A stretch of 64,000 bases of DNA from Bryum argenteum (lineage: Eukaryota > Streptophyta > Bryopsida > Bryales > Bryaceae). Below are positions 12,781-26,305 of this stretch, in pieces; position 1 is the first letter of the stretch; each line of letters starts with the position of its first letter. The stretch covers positions 2,795,001 to 2,859,000 of the forward strand of contig CM073321.1 of assembly GCA_037043015.1 (NCBI GenBank), written 5' to 3'. Under the pieces are notes generated by a model. That model ran no database searches and had not been told where the DNA came from. It was given only the letters and a program-made list of their open reading frames with translations. Made by a program: the position numbers and the translations under genes.

Positions 12781-12799
12781 CACTACTAGAAAACAGGGG

Positions 12800-14520
12800 G
12801 TAGTGTGATTGGACCCTTGTGACTAGGGGGTTTTTTTCGGCAAATTTTTGTCGCAGTCATAGAAAATGTGATTGTGTCGAAAGTTGTGACAGTATACTGT
12901 CACATTTGACTCCAGTTACAGATTTTGCAGCTGTCAACGCGTTCCCCATGATCTACACAAATAGTGTGGGCAGTTCCCCGGTTTAATAGTCTGATTTTGT
13001 CGATTATGCAATTAGTGGAGCACATCGTGTCGTATAGTCTGGGTAGTGTCGTTTATGGGCAAGGGGGGCAGGAAATATGGTTATTGGCGTAGGTTGTCGG
13101 GTTCGAAATTAGTCTGGCTAGTGCTATGTAGTGTAGGTTCCTATTAAATAGTACGACTTTCAGGCAAAGAAGTGAATTCTTGGCTTTTCAGTGTGGGTTG
13201 TTATTCCGACCAATTTAGTATGGTCTGCTTCGGGGTTTTTAATTGGTGTAGGTGCATATTAAATAGTGTGAGCTTAGGGCCTGAAGTGGTTTTTAGAAAT
13301 TTTAGTGTGGTTATTTTGTACAAGCAATTTAGTATGGTCTGGTTGTGGGTTTCTACTTAGTGTAGAATCCTTTTACATCTATTGGGTTTAAGATTCTTTA
13401 CTGATAATTAATTCTTGTTTTAAGACTTTTGGTTTTACCTCTAAGTTACTACTCTTTGATTTTTCTTTACAATTCTCGAATCATATTAACTTCATGTTAA
13501 CTTCTTTGTGATTTTAAAAGTTACTATATAAAAGTCATGCTAATTGAATCCACTTTTGAAAATCTTACATACTTGTTATTCCTCAATATTTTACAAATGT
13601 GGACACTTTCAAACTTTACCTTAATTTTAGACTCAAATTCCAATCAATTTTTAAATTTTACACCTTGCATATAGAGTATATGAGAAGGCCTATGGAACAA
13701 CTATATATGTTTGTTTTTGTATTTGTATTATTTACTAACTCAATGATAATAAAAGTTCAACCAATTTTATGGGTTTCTTACTTCTTATTGGTCCTACTCG
13801 TACTAAAATATTTGGTGAAACTTTTTACTAATCATGGCCATCTTTTATTTTTTCATACATTTGAAAGATATATTAAACAAAGAATTTGATTCCCTTCTAT
13901 TGCATGAATGGTTTTAAATGTACATGAAGTTTAAGATTGTTGTACTTTACCGTTAGTTGTAGAAGCCATAGATGGAACACACTTTGGGATTTGAAAACCA
14001 ACGAGAGCAGTGGACGATTATCTTATATTCTTATTTCAAATCTCATAGTTTTGTATAGAGTGCCAAGCTAAACTCATTAATTGATTTGCTAAATATAATT
14101 CAACATAGCTATTCGTACAATTCCATAATATTAATTTTTCGTAAATTTCGGAAGTTATTACAATTTAATTTAACATTTTGGCAAGGTATGGGAAAATTGT
14201 ACAATATGCAAGTCAAAGTAGCGGCCGGTCCAAACCTGCACAGTCTAAATTTAGTAACGAGGAGCGTGACCAATGTCAAATTGACCACAATATAGTTATT
14301 TTTGACTGTAGGGATTAATATAATATAAACTTCTGTAATCATTTACTCATTAGCGAATCTAATTTTGCATAGGGGATATATATTTAAATTACATTTTGAG
14401 GAAAAAGTACAAAGTTTTTTGTGACTCGTAGTAGTCAATCGCGGAGTAGGACTGGTTGCAATCACATACTCAGTGGTCATCTAAAAAAGTGACTAGATGC
14501 AGACATAATCGCGGGTCCCG
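12800..14520. repeat. CACTA left subterminal repeat region
   Basis: No gene is visible. The first 600 bp repeat short words such as TTTAGTATGGTCTG, AGTGTGGTT and AAATAGTGTGAG. The remainder is AT-rich. In CACTA elements such subterminal words are the binding sites of the TnpA-type protein. Confidence 0.55.
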
Positions 14521-14523
14521 TGA

Positions 14524-17500
14524 TCACGTGTCAAAAATTTCTGCCTGTGTGGATAGGGTGTTCGAATGTTCCGGGTCCCCTTCCTCGAAGTCCTCATCTC
14601 CCTCTTCTGCTTGTAGAGCGGCCTGTACATCGTCAATAGTCATAGCCACTGCGTCTGCCATGGTTGGGGGAACGAATCTCGGGCATGGCCATCTCTGTGG
14701 ACGAGGCGATGCGTGTGCTACGTGGATCTTTGCGGAGAACCACCTTCCACCCGGCTTGGCTGGTAATATCTGCAAAAAAGACCTGCTGGACTTGAACAGG
14801 GAAGGCAAATGAGTTCGCTGAATGTGGCATGCACCGATCGAAGTTCACTAGGGTGAATCCGTATTCGTCATGCTTCATAGTCGCCCGTGGACCCGCCATC
14901 ACTGCCTGCACCCACTTACAATATAGGACAATGATTTCCCCCCCGCCATAGTCAACGCCGATGAATTCTTCGATGGAGCATATGTATTCAACATTACCCA
15001 TCCTGATGTTCCTGTCGGAGGAGCTGGCTCGGCAGGGTGTCGCAAATGTGGCCGCTACGCCGCTGTCACATGTTAGCAGATCCACCTTTGACGCACGAGT
15101 ACGATAATGGTTCCCGTATGCGTACATCGCGCGGTAACTCCTCGCATTGTACGATGGAGGGCTGCCCAACATCATCACGTCTGGTTTAATGTCATCGCCC
15201 CTACTGATTGACTCCTTTAGTGCGTTGGGGAACCAGACAGCAAAAGGCTCATCTATTGTGCACTGAGCCTGCTCCGGGTCACTTTGAGAGCGTGATCTCC
15301 GCTGCTCCCTTCGAGCAGCCGCCCGTTGCTGCATCTGCTCTTTGTGTTCTCTGCAGCCCAACATATAGAAAGTCACGGATCAGTCACAGTGGGGAAATTG
15401 TGACTGATATCAGTCATATGGTTGCAATGTGACTCATAGTAGTGAACTGGGATGAGTAGTGTGACTCACAAGAGTCATATTTGTAACTCATGCGTGATGT
15501 GTGAGTTCAAAAGGACTTACTCTCGGAAACTCGTAAGGATTCTGCATTTGTACGCACAAACTCGTGAATCCATGCTTGTAACGCAATGGTTAACTTTCGG
15601 GGACGTCCTTTGCTGCTTATAACCTCGCCGCTGACCTTAGGTTCTTCCTTACCATCCCAAATTCGTCTCTCGCTAAGAGTGCAGCCCTGCAAGTACTGGG
15701 TGTAGAATCCCATAGTCTCAGTCTGTATGTAGCCTCGCGCCATGGATCCGTCTGGCCTAGCGCGTTGCTTGACATAGCCCTTGAGTGTCTTCAGGAACCG
15801 TTCGATTGGGTACATCCACCGGTTGTGCACAGGGCCGCAAATCCGCAATTGCTGCACTAGATGGATAGGTAAATGTGACATAACGTCGAAGAAGGAAGGA
15901 GGAAAAACCTTCTCCATCATGCACATTGTCACTATGCTCTCATCGTACAGGGCGTCAAGGGTCGACAATGCAACAGTCTTCGCAAATAGCCGCTGGAACA
16001 AGCGGCTGAATCGGATGAAGGCCACCCTGACAGTCGGATCGAGGAGTTTCCGAACGCAGAGCGGCAATAGCTGCTGCATCAAAACGTGGTAGTCATGCGA
16101 CTTTAGACCTCTAAGGTCCCCGTCCGTTGTCACCATCGATCGAAGACTTTCTACGTACGACGATGGAGGTCGTAACTTCTGCAGAGTGTCCGCAAACTCC
16201 TTCTTTTCTGTCTTAGACAGAACATAGGGTGTCTTCGGTAGAATCATCGATCCTCGCCTCCTTCCTGGTAGTGGGTGCAAGTGTGGCCAAATTTGGCTTC
16301 CTGTAAGTCTAGCCGGGATTTCAATGTATCTTTCTGTCCCCAGATGGTTCGCAGCACATTCTCCGTAATATTCTTCTCGCAGTTCATCGGGTCCAACAGA
16401 TGTCGTATCATCAAGGACTGAAATACAGCAGCCCACAACATGTGTTAGACAATCGGCACGAAAAAATAGAACCCGATGGATGCATGGCCATGATAGAGTG
16501 TAACGCATTCTAAAGCACAACACTGTGCTCACCTCCCAATACGGCAGTCTGTAGAGACTGCTCGTTCGCTTCACGCCAGAAACGTGCACAGGATCGTCTG
16601 CATGCCGCACTCCCCTCCGCTGGATTGTTGTGGCCGTCCAAGCCTCCCTGTCCCGACCAAACTGCAGAATCTCGCTTGCTGTGAACTGTGGAGGAGGGGG
16701 TTTTGTCTCCGATTTTCCATCAAATGCTGCTTTCTGTCTCTGATACGGATGATTGGGTGCAAGATATCGCCGGTGTCCCATATACAAATTTTTCCCGAGT
16801 GGGGAGGACCTTCTACTTGACACAGATGGACCACATTCGGGGCATCCTCGATACTCTTTCGTAACTTGCCCTGATACAAGGCCATACGCAGGGAAGTCGT
16901 GAATGCACCAGAGGAGTATGGCCTTCAGGGTGAACAATCTGTGTTCAAGAGGAGCGGAAGCGTCGAATGCCTGCACACCAACCCACAGCTGTAGCAACTC
17001 TTCTAGGAAAGGGGCCAAGTACACGTCAATGTTGTTCGCCGTGACACTCTCCTTTCCTGGGATAATCAAAACCATCATGATAAGGAAAGTCTTTGTCACA
17101 AGCCAAGGAGGCAAGTTGTAGTTTAAGAGAATGATTGGCCACGTGGAATGGTTGAGGGAGAGATTGGAGTAGGAGTTGACCCCATCTAGTGCCAAACCCA
17201 ACCTGATGTTGCGGCCTTCACCGGCTATGTCTGGGAATAATGTATTTACGTGCTTCCATGCCGGAGAATCTGGAACACACTCCATCTTCTCTGGTTGTGT
17301 TGGCCTTAATGTGTGCCAAGTGCACATGGTTGCCAACTGTTTGCAGCGATACAGCCTGCGTAGCCTTGGAATCAAAGGAAAGTGACGAAGGATCTTGTTG
17401 GGTCTCTGCTTTGAGCCTGGAATGTAACGTGGTGATTGGCAGACGGGACAGTGTGTTGCCGCTGCCAGTTCACTACGAAATAGCACACACCCATTTGTGC

Positions 17501-18079
17501 AAGCATGAATCAAAGCATATGTCAACCCCATCTTGCGCATCATCCGGGTAGCTGCATAATGAGACTCTGGTAGGGTTTTACCTCGAGGAAGGAGCTCCTT
17601 CAGTAGCACAAGTATCTCGTTTGTATAGCTCGTTGAAATGCCAAACGCAGTAGAGAGGTTCAGCAACAATAAAGTGGCAAGTAGTGATGTCGTCGATGAA
17701 CCTGGATATAGGGGTGATTGTGCTCCTGCCATAAAGTCCTCATCTGGTTCATCTTCAAACTCGGCTCCAATTGCTGCCGCTTCCTCTTCCTGCACCGACC
17801 CGACTGGATCGTTCAAGATATCATCGGCAAGTGGGTCGTATCTTTGAAAACACTCTGTGATCATCTGCATCAGATCCACTTCGGGTACTGCGGCAGCTGC
17901 ATTGGATGGCCCGGCTTCAGGAGGAGGGTTCTCGAATCTAGCTTCCGGGTCCTCTACACGATCATCATGAGGAGGATTGTGGATGGTAGGTGCAGGGTCG
18001 CGGAGGACATCTGCAGGGTCGTCGATCGCTGCTGCAACGTCGGCCTCAAGAGGATGGTCCGGATCGTCATAACAATCCT
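14524..18079 (-). pseudogene. TNP2-type CACTA transposase gene
   Basis: This is the catalytic transposase of En/Spm elements. The coding region begins in this window at an acceptor near 18079 (DCYDDPDHP...). The N-terminal exon ends at about 16530 with LYRLPYWE. It holds the transposase_21-type core: LALDGVNSYSN, LNYNLPPWLVTKTF, IPGKESVTANNIDVYL, LLWCIHDFPAYG and a CPEC. A roughly 100-bp intron follows, then SLMIRHLLDPMNCEKN, then a frameshift near 16245-16265. The DUF4218-like part (IHLVQQLRICGPVHNRWMYP) ends near 15515. After another intron, the exon from about 15365 carries the DUF4216-like part (VLYCKWVQ, DEYGFTLVNF). A shift at a five-C run near 14687 leads to the end at 14524. The first exon(s) upstream of 18079 were not identified. 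The breaks imply loss of function. Confidence 0.88.
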
Positions 18080-18410
18080 GAGTAAATAAACCAACTATTT
18101 TCAATCACAACGGATCCAAGACAGTAACGAAGTTTACGACTTGTGACTAGAATCAGTCATTATTTTCATAGATATGACAGAGTGTAGTCATAGTATTGAG
18201 GAGAATCAAACTTGGCGACTATGAGGAGTGACATATCACAAATATGTGACTAGAACTAGTCATTATTTAACAATGATTGGTCAAGCATTCCAAAGCGTTA
18301 GTGCTTGTCTTAACGGGTACATGTGTACAGACAAATATTTACTTCCCGACCCTGTATTCTGCAAACAACTCGTCCCCTGGAACTATATCCCTTAATGCTA
18401 TCGTAATTAC

Positions 18411-18884
18411 TTAACCATGATGGCTCTGGTTCCAGGGCGCCGGGAGAGGCATGAAATCCCACAGGCAGTTTTTGATTTCCGATCGCCCCTCGCTGCTATT
18501 TATAAATCCAGCAACATTCCCGAGTTTGACATCCCCATTCAGGAACATTTCTTCGGTTGCAACAAGCGCGTACCGCCGGAAACGTGGAGAGGTACAATGA
18601 GCTATTCGGAATTCTTGTGCATCTAATTCTGGGCCGACAAACGGTAGAAGCTCATCTCCAGCCTTTGCTGCCTCTAAAGCAAATAAACCCCATCCCATAA
18701 ACAAGAATTGTGACACTTTCACTTCCCAGGCTCTACCCCAAAAAATAAATTTGCGGAGCTTTGGAATGGGGCCGGGCCTCCACTGCCCGTACTCTCCTTT
18801 CACAATCATGTTTGACTCATGGTCGGAAGTAGCGAGTGATGGGCGGGGTCTTGCTGTACCGAGGAAGGCTCGCAATGCGGCCAT
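18411..18884 (-). pseudogene. SET-domain gene fragment captured in CACTA element
   Basis: The minus-strand frame of 157 residues starts at the ATG at 18884. It shows the beginning of a SET domain, MGWGLFALEAAKAGDELLPFVG (matching the usual G-x-GLFA...GE-I motif), then a middle part (RRYALVATEEM). GNVAGFINSSEG follows, corresponding to the cofactor/catalytic motif usually read as GNxARFINHS. The His of NH is Ser here, and the final catalytic Tyr motif and post-SET cysteines are absent. SET proteins methylate lysines, usually on histones. This fragment is probably inactive or a partial exon. It sits upstream of the transposase gene on the same strand, with a stop between. It could be an N-terminal exon of a longer host-derived gene. 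Confidence 0.55.
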
Positions 18885-21113
18885 GGTTGCTGCCTGTACA
18901 AAGGGCCGCCTCGAATCCTAGAAGCCGACATTTCAGCAAATATTGGAGCAGAAATGATGTGTACGTGCATGAGAGATGGATGCTTACCAAAATAGACTTG
19001 GTGAAGTTTGGAACGCGGCCAAACTTGCGTAGGTGAACCCGAAGGCTCCGTCAAAGAAGGACCTTACCTCCCATGCACATCCGACACGGACAGGGGTACC
19101 TCGTCAATGCCCGCCTGTCGGCAATTTGTTCTTCGATCTCCCACAACCGCAGGTCATGGAGTAATTGCTGAGATGCAGCATCCATCGAAAGTGGCTTCGG
19201 GCCTTGAGATGCGCTCGATCACGAATACAAATCACATTATCAACAAAATATGACAACATCGAATTTGATCTCATCGACATACAACATGTGACTGTAAACT
19301 CCAAAACTGACAGAGGGAGGGAGGTTGGAGACTTTGAATACCTTCGCGCAATATTGTTGATCTGCAAGTGTGAGGGGTATCAGAATAACAAATTCGTCAG
19401 ATGAAGTCTAACGTATTGCACAATTCATGATAAGTTTTCCTCACATGTCATCGGCATGCCTCGATCTAGTACGTACCTGCAATTTAGAAGTATGTGGACA
19501 ACATCCAATAGCTCAAATGGAAGACAATCAGGGTATGATTTGGAACTTCAGACTCAAAATTAGGCAAGAAGGAGGAGACTTGATACTCTATGCCGAAACG
19601 GGTGTTTAAATCCACCATCATCATTCGACGCAAAAAGCTAGAAATTCAGTGAATTTAGGCCAATGAGTACCTGTGATTGGGTAGAGTCACCTCAAGTATT
19701 TTGTGACTGCAATGAGTGTCATCGAGTATTCGTGACTGTGACAAGTCACGCTGTATGGGCCGCCTCGCGCTATTACTGCAACATTAATGGCGGTGGCGGC
19801 CGTAATTAGCGCTGATGGCGGCGGAGTAAAAAGGGGTCTACAACGGCCGTCCAATTTTGAACAATCATTTCTCCGAATTGATGTTGAAGTGACTGTCTAA
19901 GGAGGGCGATGGCGGCTATGGCTGAAATGGCGCCTTGGGCTACAACTCGTTTTTACAAAGCTTGTTTCAGGTGCAGCAATGGCGACCACGGAGAATCAAT
20001 CCGCATTAGTGCTTGAAGAAACAGATCAAGCGGCGAAGAATCACCAAGCGGACGCGCCGAACGAGGAAGAGGACACCAGGATCGAAGAAGTTGAGGACGG
20101 CGCAGAAGTTGAGGACGGCGCAAAAGGAGACGAGGACGGCGCAGAAGAAGACGAGGACAGGGCCGAAGGAGACGAGGACGACGCCGAAGGAGACGAGGAC
20201 GGCGCCGAAGGAGACGAGGACCGTGGTGAAGGAGACGAGGACGGCGCCGAAGGAGACGCAGAAGGCGCGGAAGATAACGAAGGCGCCGAGGGTGACGAAG
20301 GCGCCAAAGGTGACGAAGGCGCCGAAGCTGACAAAGGCGCTGAAGGTGACGAAGCTGACGAAGGCGCCGAAGGTGACGAAGGCGCTGAAGGTGACTTGGA
20401 CAGCAGCAGCAAAGAAGAGGACGACGGCAGCGACTACAAGGAGGAGGAGGAGGCCTCCAGCGACTCCGACTCCAGCGCCTCCAACTCCAGCGCCTCCAGC
20501 GACTCCGGGGCCAAGCGCAGGTCAAGAAAGGCAAAAGCAAAGATGAGTCTAGCAGCTGAAGAGGACGCACCGCTGGTGCAAATTGAAATCAATAAGTTGA
20601 AGAATTTGGCGATCAATCGTGCAAAACTGCAGGACTTGGGATTGCCAAGTCTCACCTTTGTTGCTAATGTTGTGGAGCCATTGATTGTGAGTGAGGAAGA
20701 GGCAGCATCGCCTCCACGCAAATGTGCATCGAAGTTAGCGGGGAAGAAGCGTGCACTGTCCCCGTCTTACCCCCCCCCCCCAAGCGAGTGACGCGACAAC
20801 AAAAGGCAACAGGGAGGTTTGTATCCCCGCCATCCTCTCCCATTCCTTCACCATCCGCAGCAAACGATGTAGCAGATGTCGTGCATCGAGTAGCAAATTT
20901 AAGTGACGATGGCATTCGTGATGTTTTCTGCACAATTGCGACCTTTCCGCCAATAACAACCGAGGTCCTGGCTTCCGCGTCGACGCTATTTACAGGGTTG
21001 TTTGAGGATAGCAGGGATGTTTCAGCCCTCCGTAGAGGAGCCCGGTTAGTAAAGAGCGATCAGGAGGCGGGAGAGGAGTTGCATCGGCTTCAGTAGCCTC
21101 TAAACAACCCACG

Positions 21114-21443
21114 GTGAGTGCACACTCTGACTAGTTCTGCTCACCTTTTACTTCTACTCACCTGTTTTGAATGTGACTAGAATGAGTCACACATATAGTC
21201 GCGCAGTGTGACTGGGTCATGTCACTTCCGCTCACGTGTTTTGAATGTGACTAGAATCAGTCACACACATAGTCGCTCAGTGTGACTAGGTCGTGTCACT
21301 TCTGCTAACCTGTTTTGAATGTAACTAGTATTAGTCATAAACAAAGTTGCGCAGTGTGACTAGGTCCTCTAACTTTTGCTGGCATGTTGTTTTGCCGAAA
21401 TACATGTTGTAATTCATGTTGTCTGCACGTCGTTGCGATGCAG
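21114..21443. repeat. Intronic GTGACTA/TAGTCAC palindrome array
   Basis: This intron is built from about three copies of a roughly 65-bp unit with TGTGACTAGAATCAGTCAC as core. The same core, often as GTGACTAnnnnTAGTCAC, recurs at 15390-15500, 18140-18270, 19670-19750, 22480-22530, 23050-23360 and 26800-27840. It is nearly absent from the exons. Confidence 0.8.
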
Positions 21444-24400
21444 GGCAAACAGAGATCCTGTAAACTGCAGGAGTCGGGGATTGTTGAGTGGGACAGTTCC
21501 GGCAAGCTCCCGAGTGTACAGCCCGGAATACCACCTGAACCACCATCGGCTTCTAAGCCGCGAACAAGAAGGATGTCGATCGAGATGTCGGAAGAGCTGC
21601 AGGACGAGGAGATGTACTCAGACGAGGACATATACGGAACTGAAGACATTTCTCAGATGTCGGGAGACGAAGATGTGGCAGAGGAGGACGAGCAAGACCA
21701 GGAGCCCCCTATAGCAGATGCTCATGCACTGGCAATTTTGGAGGCAGAGAGGGAGCTTGCGAAGAAGGACCTCGAGGTCTTGAAGATGCGAGGTCCTGAT
21801 GCCTTCATGGCATCCTTATCCGGGGGGTCTGCAGGCTACAACCGAGACAAGAAGAGGAAGGGTCGGGCGAGGGCCGAGGTGAAGCCGACAGAGTCCGGCA
21901 AGCGCATTTGGGTCGAGGTGGATGCGACAGGCAATCCCACAGGGCTGCACCGGTCAAAGTTCTTTACAACTGTGCGAGGATATAGCAGGAACATCGACTT
22001 CAGCATCGACAACTACAAACTTCACGACAAGGCGATGCTCTTGGATATCAAAGCCCAGGTCGATGCCATCACCGAGTACCGTGGGGGGTTGGGAAGACTA
22101 TCGGAGGAAGGCTTCCACAAGGTCATGATGGACCACTTGCGGATGAAGCGGTACCACACCAAGCAGATAGTCCTCAAAGGTGGAAGGTGCCCCCCCGGAT
22201 GTCCGCCTCCGTTCTGGCACAATATGACTAAACTGATAAAGGAAGACCGAAAGAAGAAGGAGTCTGAGGCGCGGAAGGCGAGCCGCAGCAAGGTGCAGAA
22301 GAAGAGCCACGCAGGCCGATCAGAAGGAGAGGTGCGTGATAATTTGGTGAGAAATTTCTGTGCACAATTATCTCAGCTTGTCAAATGTATTCTAGGTCTT
22401 CTTGCGTTGGCAGGTCTTTTTGCGTTCTTGCCGCAGAAGACCCCCTTGGTTCTATCATGTCTGCTATCACATGTGTTGAATGTGACCAATATTAGTCACG
22501 AACGCAGTCGCAAGGTGTGACTAGGTCCTGTAACTTCTGCTGGCATGTTGTTTCGTGCAAGTACAGACTTCTGAGATTTTTCAGAATTGTTCTAGTTCTG
22601 TTGTTTGACTCACATGAATGCTCCGAAAGCTGCCGTTGTTCCAGGCACTAGAGCTCGAGCGGGATCCATCCCGTTTGGAGTTGGAGACCGAATTACAACG
22701 GGAAAAGGGCGCATCCTCGAGGAAGTGAAAGTATCACTCGTCGATAGTGTCCAACGTCTCACCCGCAGCTGAATGGCAACCCGAAGACGAATCTCCTTCT
22801 TCAGGGAAGAGGGACGCCTTGGGATCGCGAGTTGAGAATCTAGAGGTTTTGATGCAGTCACTGGTGGGCATGTTTGCCGCTCGCTTTGGAGCTTGGCCGC
22901 CCGGCCAAGCAGTGCAGGTGGCAACCGCTGCCATAGCCGGGGAGGCGATTACCGACAACGACGGGAAAGACATTCCAACAGAGCAGAATGTAATGAACTC
23001 ATTAACCTCCATCAACCCTAAACCGGCCTTAAACATTAACACTGTTGTCCGTAGTATCAGTCATACTTAGGAACATAGTGACTAAAACCAATCATCAAAA
23101 TAGGTCCCAAAATCTAAAATCAGTCACGAAATAGTGACTAAAAGTAGTCGTCTAATTCAGTCACTAGAATCACTCACGAAATCTAGGACGGGGGAGAATT
23201 TTGACTTCGTGATCTAGAAGGCGACTAGAATTAGTCATATTCTTGTGACAGGTTTGTGTCACAATATCTTGGTGGGTGACTATTTTCAGTCTTGCTTTTT
23301 GAATTAATAACTAGAATCAATCATCTACTTTCTGGGTTGTATGACTCACAGAAGTCACGTTTCGGACCCGCAGCGTTAGACTATTAGACTTAAGGTTAAT
23401 GGAGAAAAATGCTTACGGACTCCAAGGTTGAATTTGGGTTTTAATGAGTGTAGGTGTCTCTGATGGATGCATCCACAGAGTTGGACGACACGGAACTTCC
23501 TGCAGAAGGGAAGAAGGTCGTGGAAGATTCCCCGGATGCCCAGTCCAGGAAGAGGGCGAAAGGACATGAGGTCGATGTTTCTACTCCGAAGAAGGGGAAA
23601 GGAAAGGAGGTCGCTGAACAAAGCCCAAAGAGGGACCATGGACAGAATGCAGTGGCGACCCCTGAATCGACTCCAAAGAGGAGTAAAGGAAAGGCAGCTT
23701 GGAAGTCTACCCCGAAGAAAGGCCCGACAGCGGAGACTATACAGAAGAGCACTGCGTATTTACCTCTCTCACTAGACGAGGAGGGATTTTTGGCACAAAT
23801 CGAGGGGAAAACACTCGTTACAACGGAGTCTTTACCGCCGAAGAAGAGCATGAGGAAGGTTCTTGACCTTGACGACCTCATCTGCATCACGCACGAAGAG
23901 GAGACACGCATCGCAGAGAGGCGCATTGCAGAATCCGAGACATGCGAGATTACGCATGTCACACGAGCACCGGCAGCAGACCTTACCTCTACAGCAAGTG
24001 CTATGCTTGCCACACCGGGTACAGCAGCAGTGGCGAACATCCCCATGGAGAAAGCCGCGCCCACAGTCAAGGCACCCACGGAGAAAGGCCTGCTAACAGA
24101 AGAGGACGCACCCAAAAAGAAGACTATTTTGCCATCAACGTCCCCGTCCAAACCTGCTAAAAAGAAAGCTAAGCTGATAGAAGGGAAAGGTACGGCGAAG
24201 GGCGGCACAGCAGGAAAGGGCACGTCAGCCACAGCTGCAAAGACCACAGCACCTCCAGTAGTGAAGGACACAGCCTCATCGGCAAGGAAGGGTACAACGA
24301 CCTCCGCAGAAAAGGGCATAGCCACGGCAATACCGAAGGCGGGTGCTGAGCCAAGCACAAGGAGCAAGAAGCCTGCACAACTAGCAGAGGTTCTTGGCTC

Positions 24401-24917
24401 CGGTAAGGCGAAGCTGCCTGTCGAGAAGACGCAGGCTATCCCGCCGTTGGTAGCCCCCGCTGCTCCTGCAACTCAAACGCGTGCAAAGGTGGCGGCCTTC
24501 AAAATTCCAAGGACCTCAGCCAAGAAGGAGGAGAAGAACGAGAGGAAAGCTGAGGAAGAGGAGGTGGAAGACGAAGAGCAGGCCGAAGAGGACGAGGATG
24601 ACGATGACGAGGAGGAGGACGAGCCAACCACAGAGTCTGATGCCGAAGACAATGATGCACCGGAGAAGTCTGGTGCGAAGGATCCGCCTCCAAAGGCAAC
24701 GAAGAAAACAGCAGCGGCAACGAAGACGAGCCGGAGAACTACCGATCCGCCGAAGGTAGGTTTGCATCAATAAGTGACAACATGTTGTCAAAGAATTTAG
24801 ATTATGTGACTAAAGTTAATCAAATTTCATTGCAAATGTAACTAGCCTCAGTCACAAATTGTTACAGTCATAAAAAATGCAACTAATCATAATCACTGGA
24901 GTTACAAGAGGACTAGG

Positions 24918-26305
24918 TGTGAACCGCCGAAACGGTTCACGCTTGTTTGAAACACTATATATAAGCATTAGACCAATATTTTTATGTTCAAAACACCCAA
25001 TGGGGACATTTAGGCTAATTCCTTCGGGTTCCGGAATTTCTATGATAATTGGAGGAGTCTTGCTTAAATGGCCCGGTGGTTGTTTGTTCTATCCTAAAAT
25101 TAGTAATATTAACTTGCGTCTAGGTTTTAAGTCATGTTTTTGGGTTATGTTTTATTACTTTATCATTATTCATAAATGCTCAAGATTCCTCCTAGTTAAT
25201 AAACTAGGGAATTAGTAAACCCTGCGGATGAAATGCTAGATGAACAAGTTTCATCCGGCTGAACCGGATGAAATTCTACCACATCCAAGTGCACGACTAG
25301 GGAGAGGAAGGAGAGTTAGGGTTGAGAGTTTTTTTTGGAGAAGTTGGTGTGTGGAGAGGTGTATGTGTGTGGAAGGTTTTTTAAGGAGATCTAAGATCTA
25401 GATCTTGTTTTCTTGAGGGCCGTTTTTGAATCTTCTTGCTTGTGGTTTTTTTAGCAATTGGTTTTAGATTTAGTTTGGTGTGCATGTTTTGTTGGAAAGG
25501 GGTTGTTGGTGAAGGAGAACCCTAGGGGTTTGGAAAGAGGAATGTGTGTGTGTTTTTGGGTAGGTAGAAGGGTCAAGGCGAAGGCGTGGTGGCCGTTGGA
25601 GTGAAGGAGGGTCGGCTGTAGCGGCACATTCGAAGGCCGACTTTGAAGGGCAACAACTCGAGATCTACAAAGATTGGAGGGACGAGCCTTAGTGATTTGG
25701 AAGCGTCTCCAAGCCCTCTTTCCAGCAATACTAGGCTCGCCCTCAGCGGATCAAGGATGGAGGCGTGGTGGCAGCTGGAGTGAAAGAGGGTCCAGTAGTG
25801 GTTGGAGACAACGTGAAGGGAGCCCATCTCTTCTCAATTCCTTGATATTTGTGTTTTTTGCAATTGGTTTGGTTGTGTGGTTAGACATAGTAGAGATTGT
25901 GAACTTTATCCTAAAAAATGGTAATTTCATTGCCCAAAAATTGGTTGTGATGATTTAAATTGGGTTGCATGCTCTTGTCTTTGGTGTTGGCCTTGGATTG
26001 GAATGGTTGTGCTTCGTTTGCCTTGCTGATTTTGATGATTGAATGCTAGAGTACACTAAGAGTAAGGGGTGTGCGGAAGCGCTGCCCAAATTCTATGCTG
26101 AATTTACAAATTTAGGTTAAAATTTAGGGAATTTGGGACCAAGCGCGGAAGCGCTGCCCAATTTAATTTCGAACTTCAAAGTTTAGGTTGAGAAGATTTG
26201 CTAAGATTGCTAGGTTGTCCATTGCTTGGAAGGTCAAATTGTTTGCATTCCTCCCCACGGCCCGACTTGTGAGTTAGAACCGGAAGACCGGGATTTAACC
26301 TCACA
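24918..26305 (+). mobile_element. Solo LTR, family 1 (copy B), nested in CACTA
   Basis: The 1388-bp segment starts TGTGAACCGCCG and ends CCTCACA. It is flanked by the direct repeat CTAGG at 24913-24917 and 26306-26310. It is the inverted counterpart of the LTR at 353-2396, shares its ends and GGGCAGCGCTTCCGC boxes, and lacks coding sequence. It lies in an intron of the TnpA-like gene, so it post-dates the CACTA element. Confidence 0.87.

Noticed and set aside
19953..20570. Antisense Arg/Leu-rich frame opposite the acidic repeat
   Set aside because: It is the shadow of the GAGGACGGCGCC-type repeat in the TnpA-like gene.
23441..24367. Antisense hydrophobic frame of about 300 residues
   Set aside because: It mirrors the Lys/Ala-rich exon of the TnpA-like gene; no domain, and the sense strand fits the transposon.
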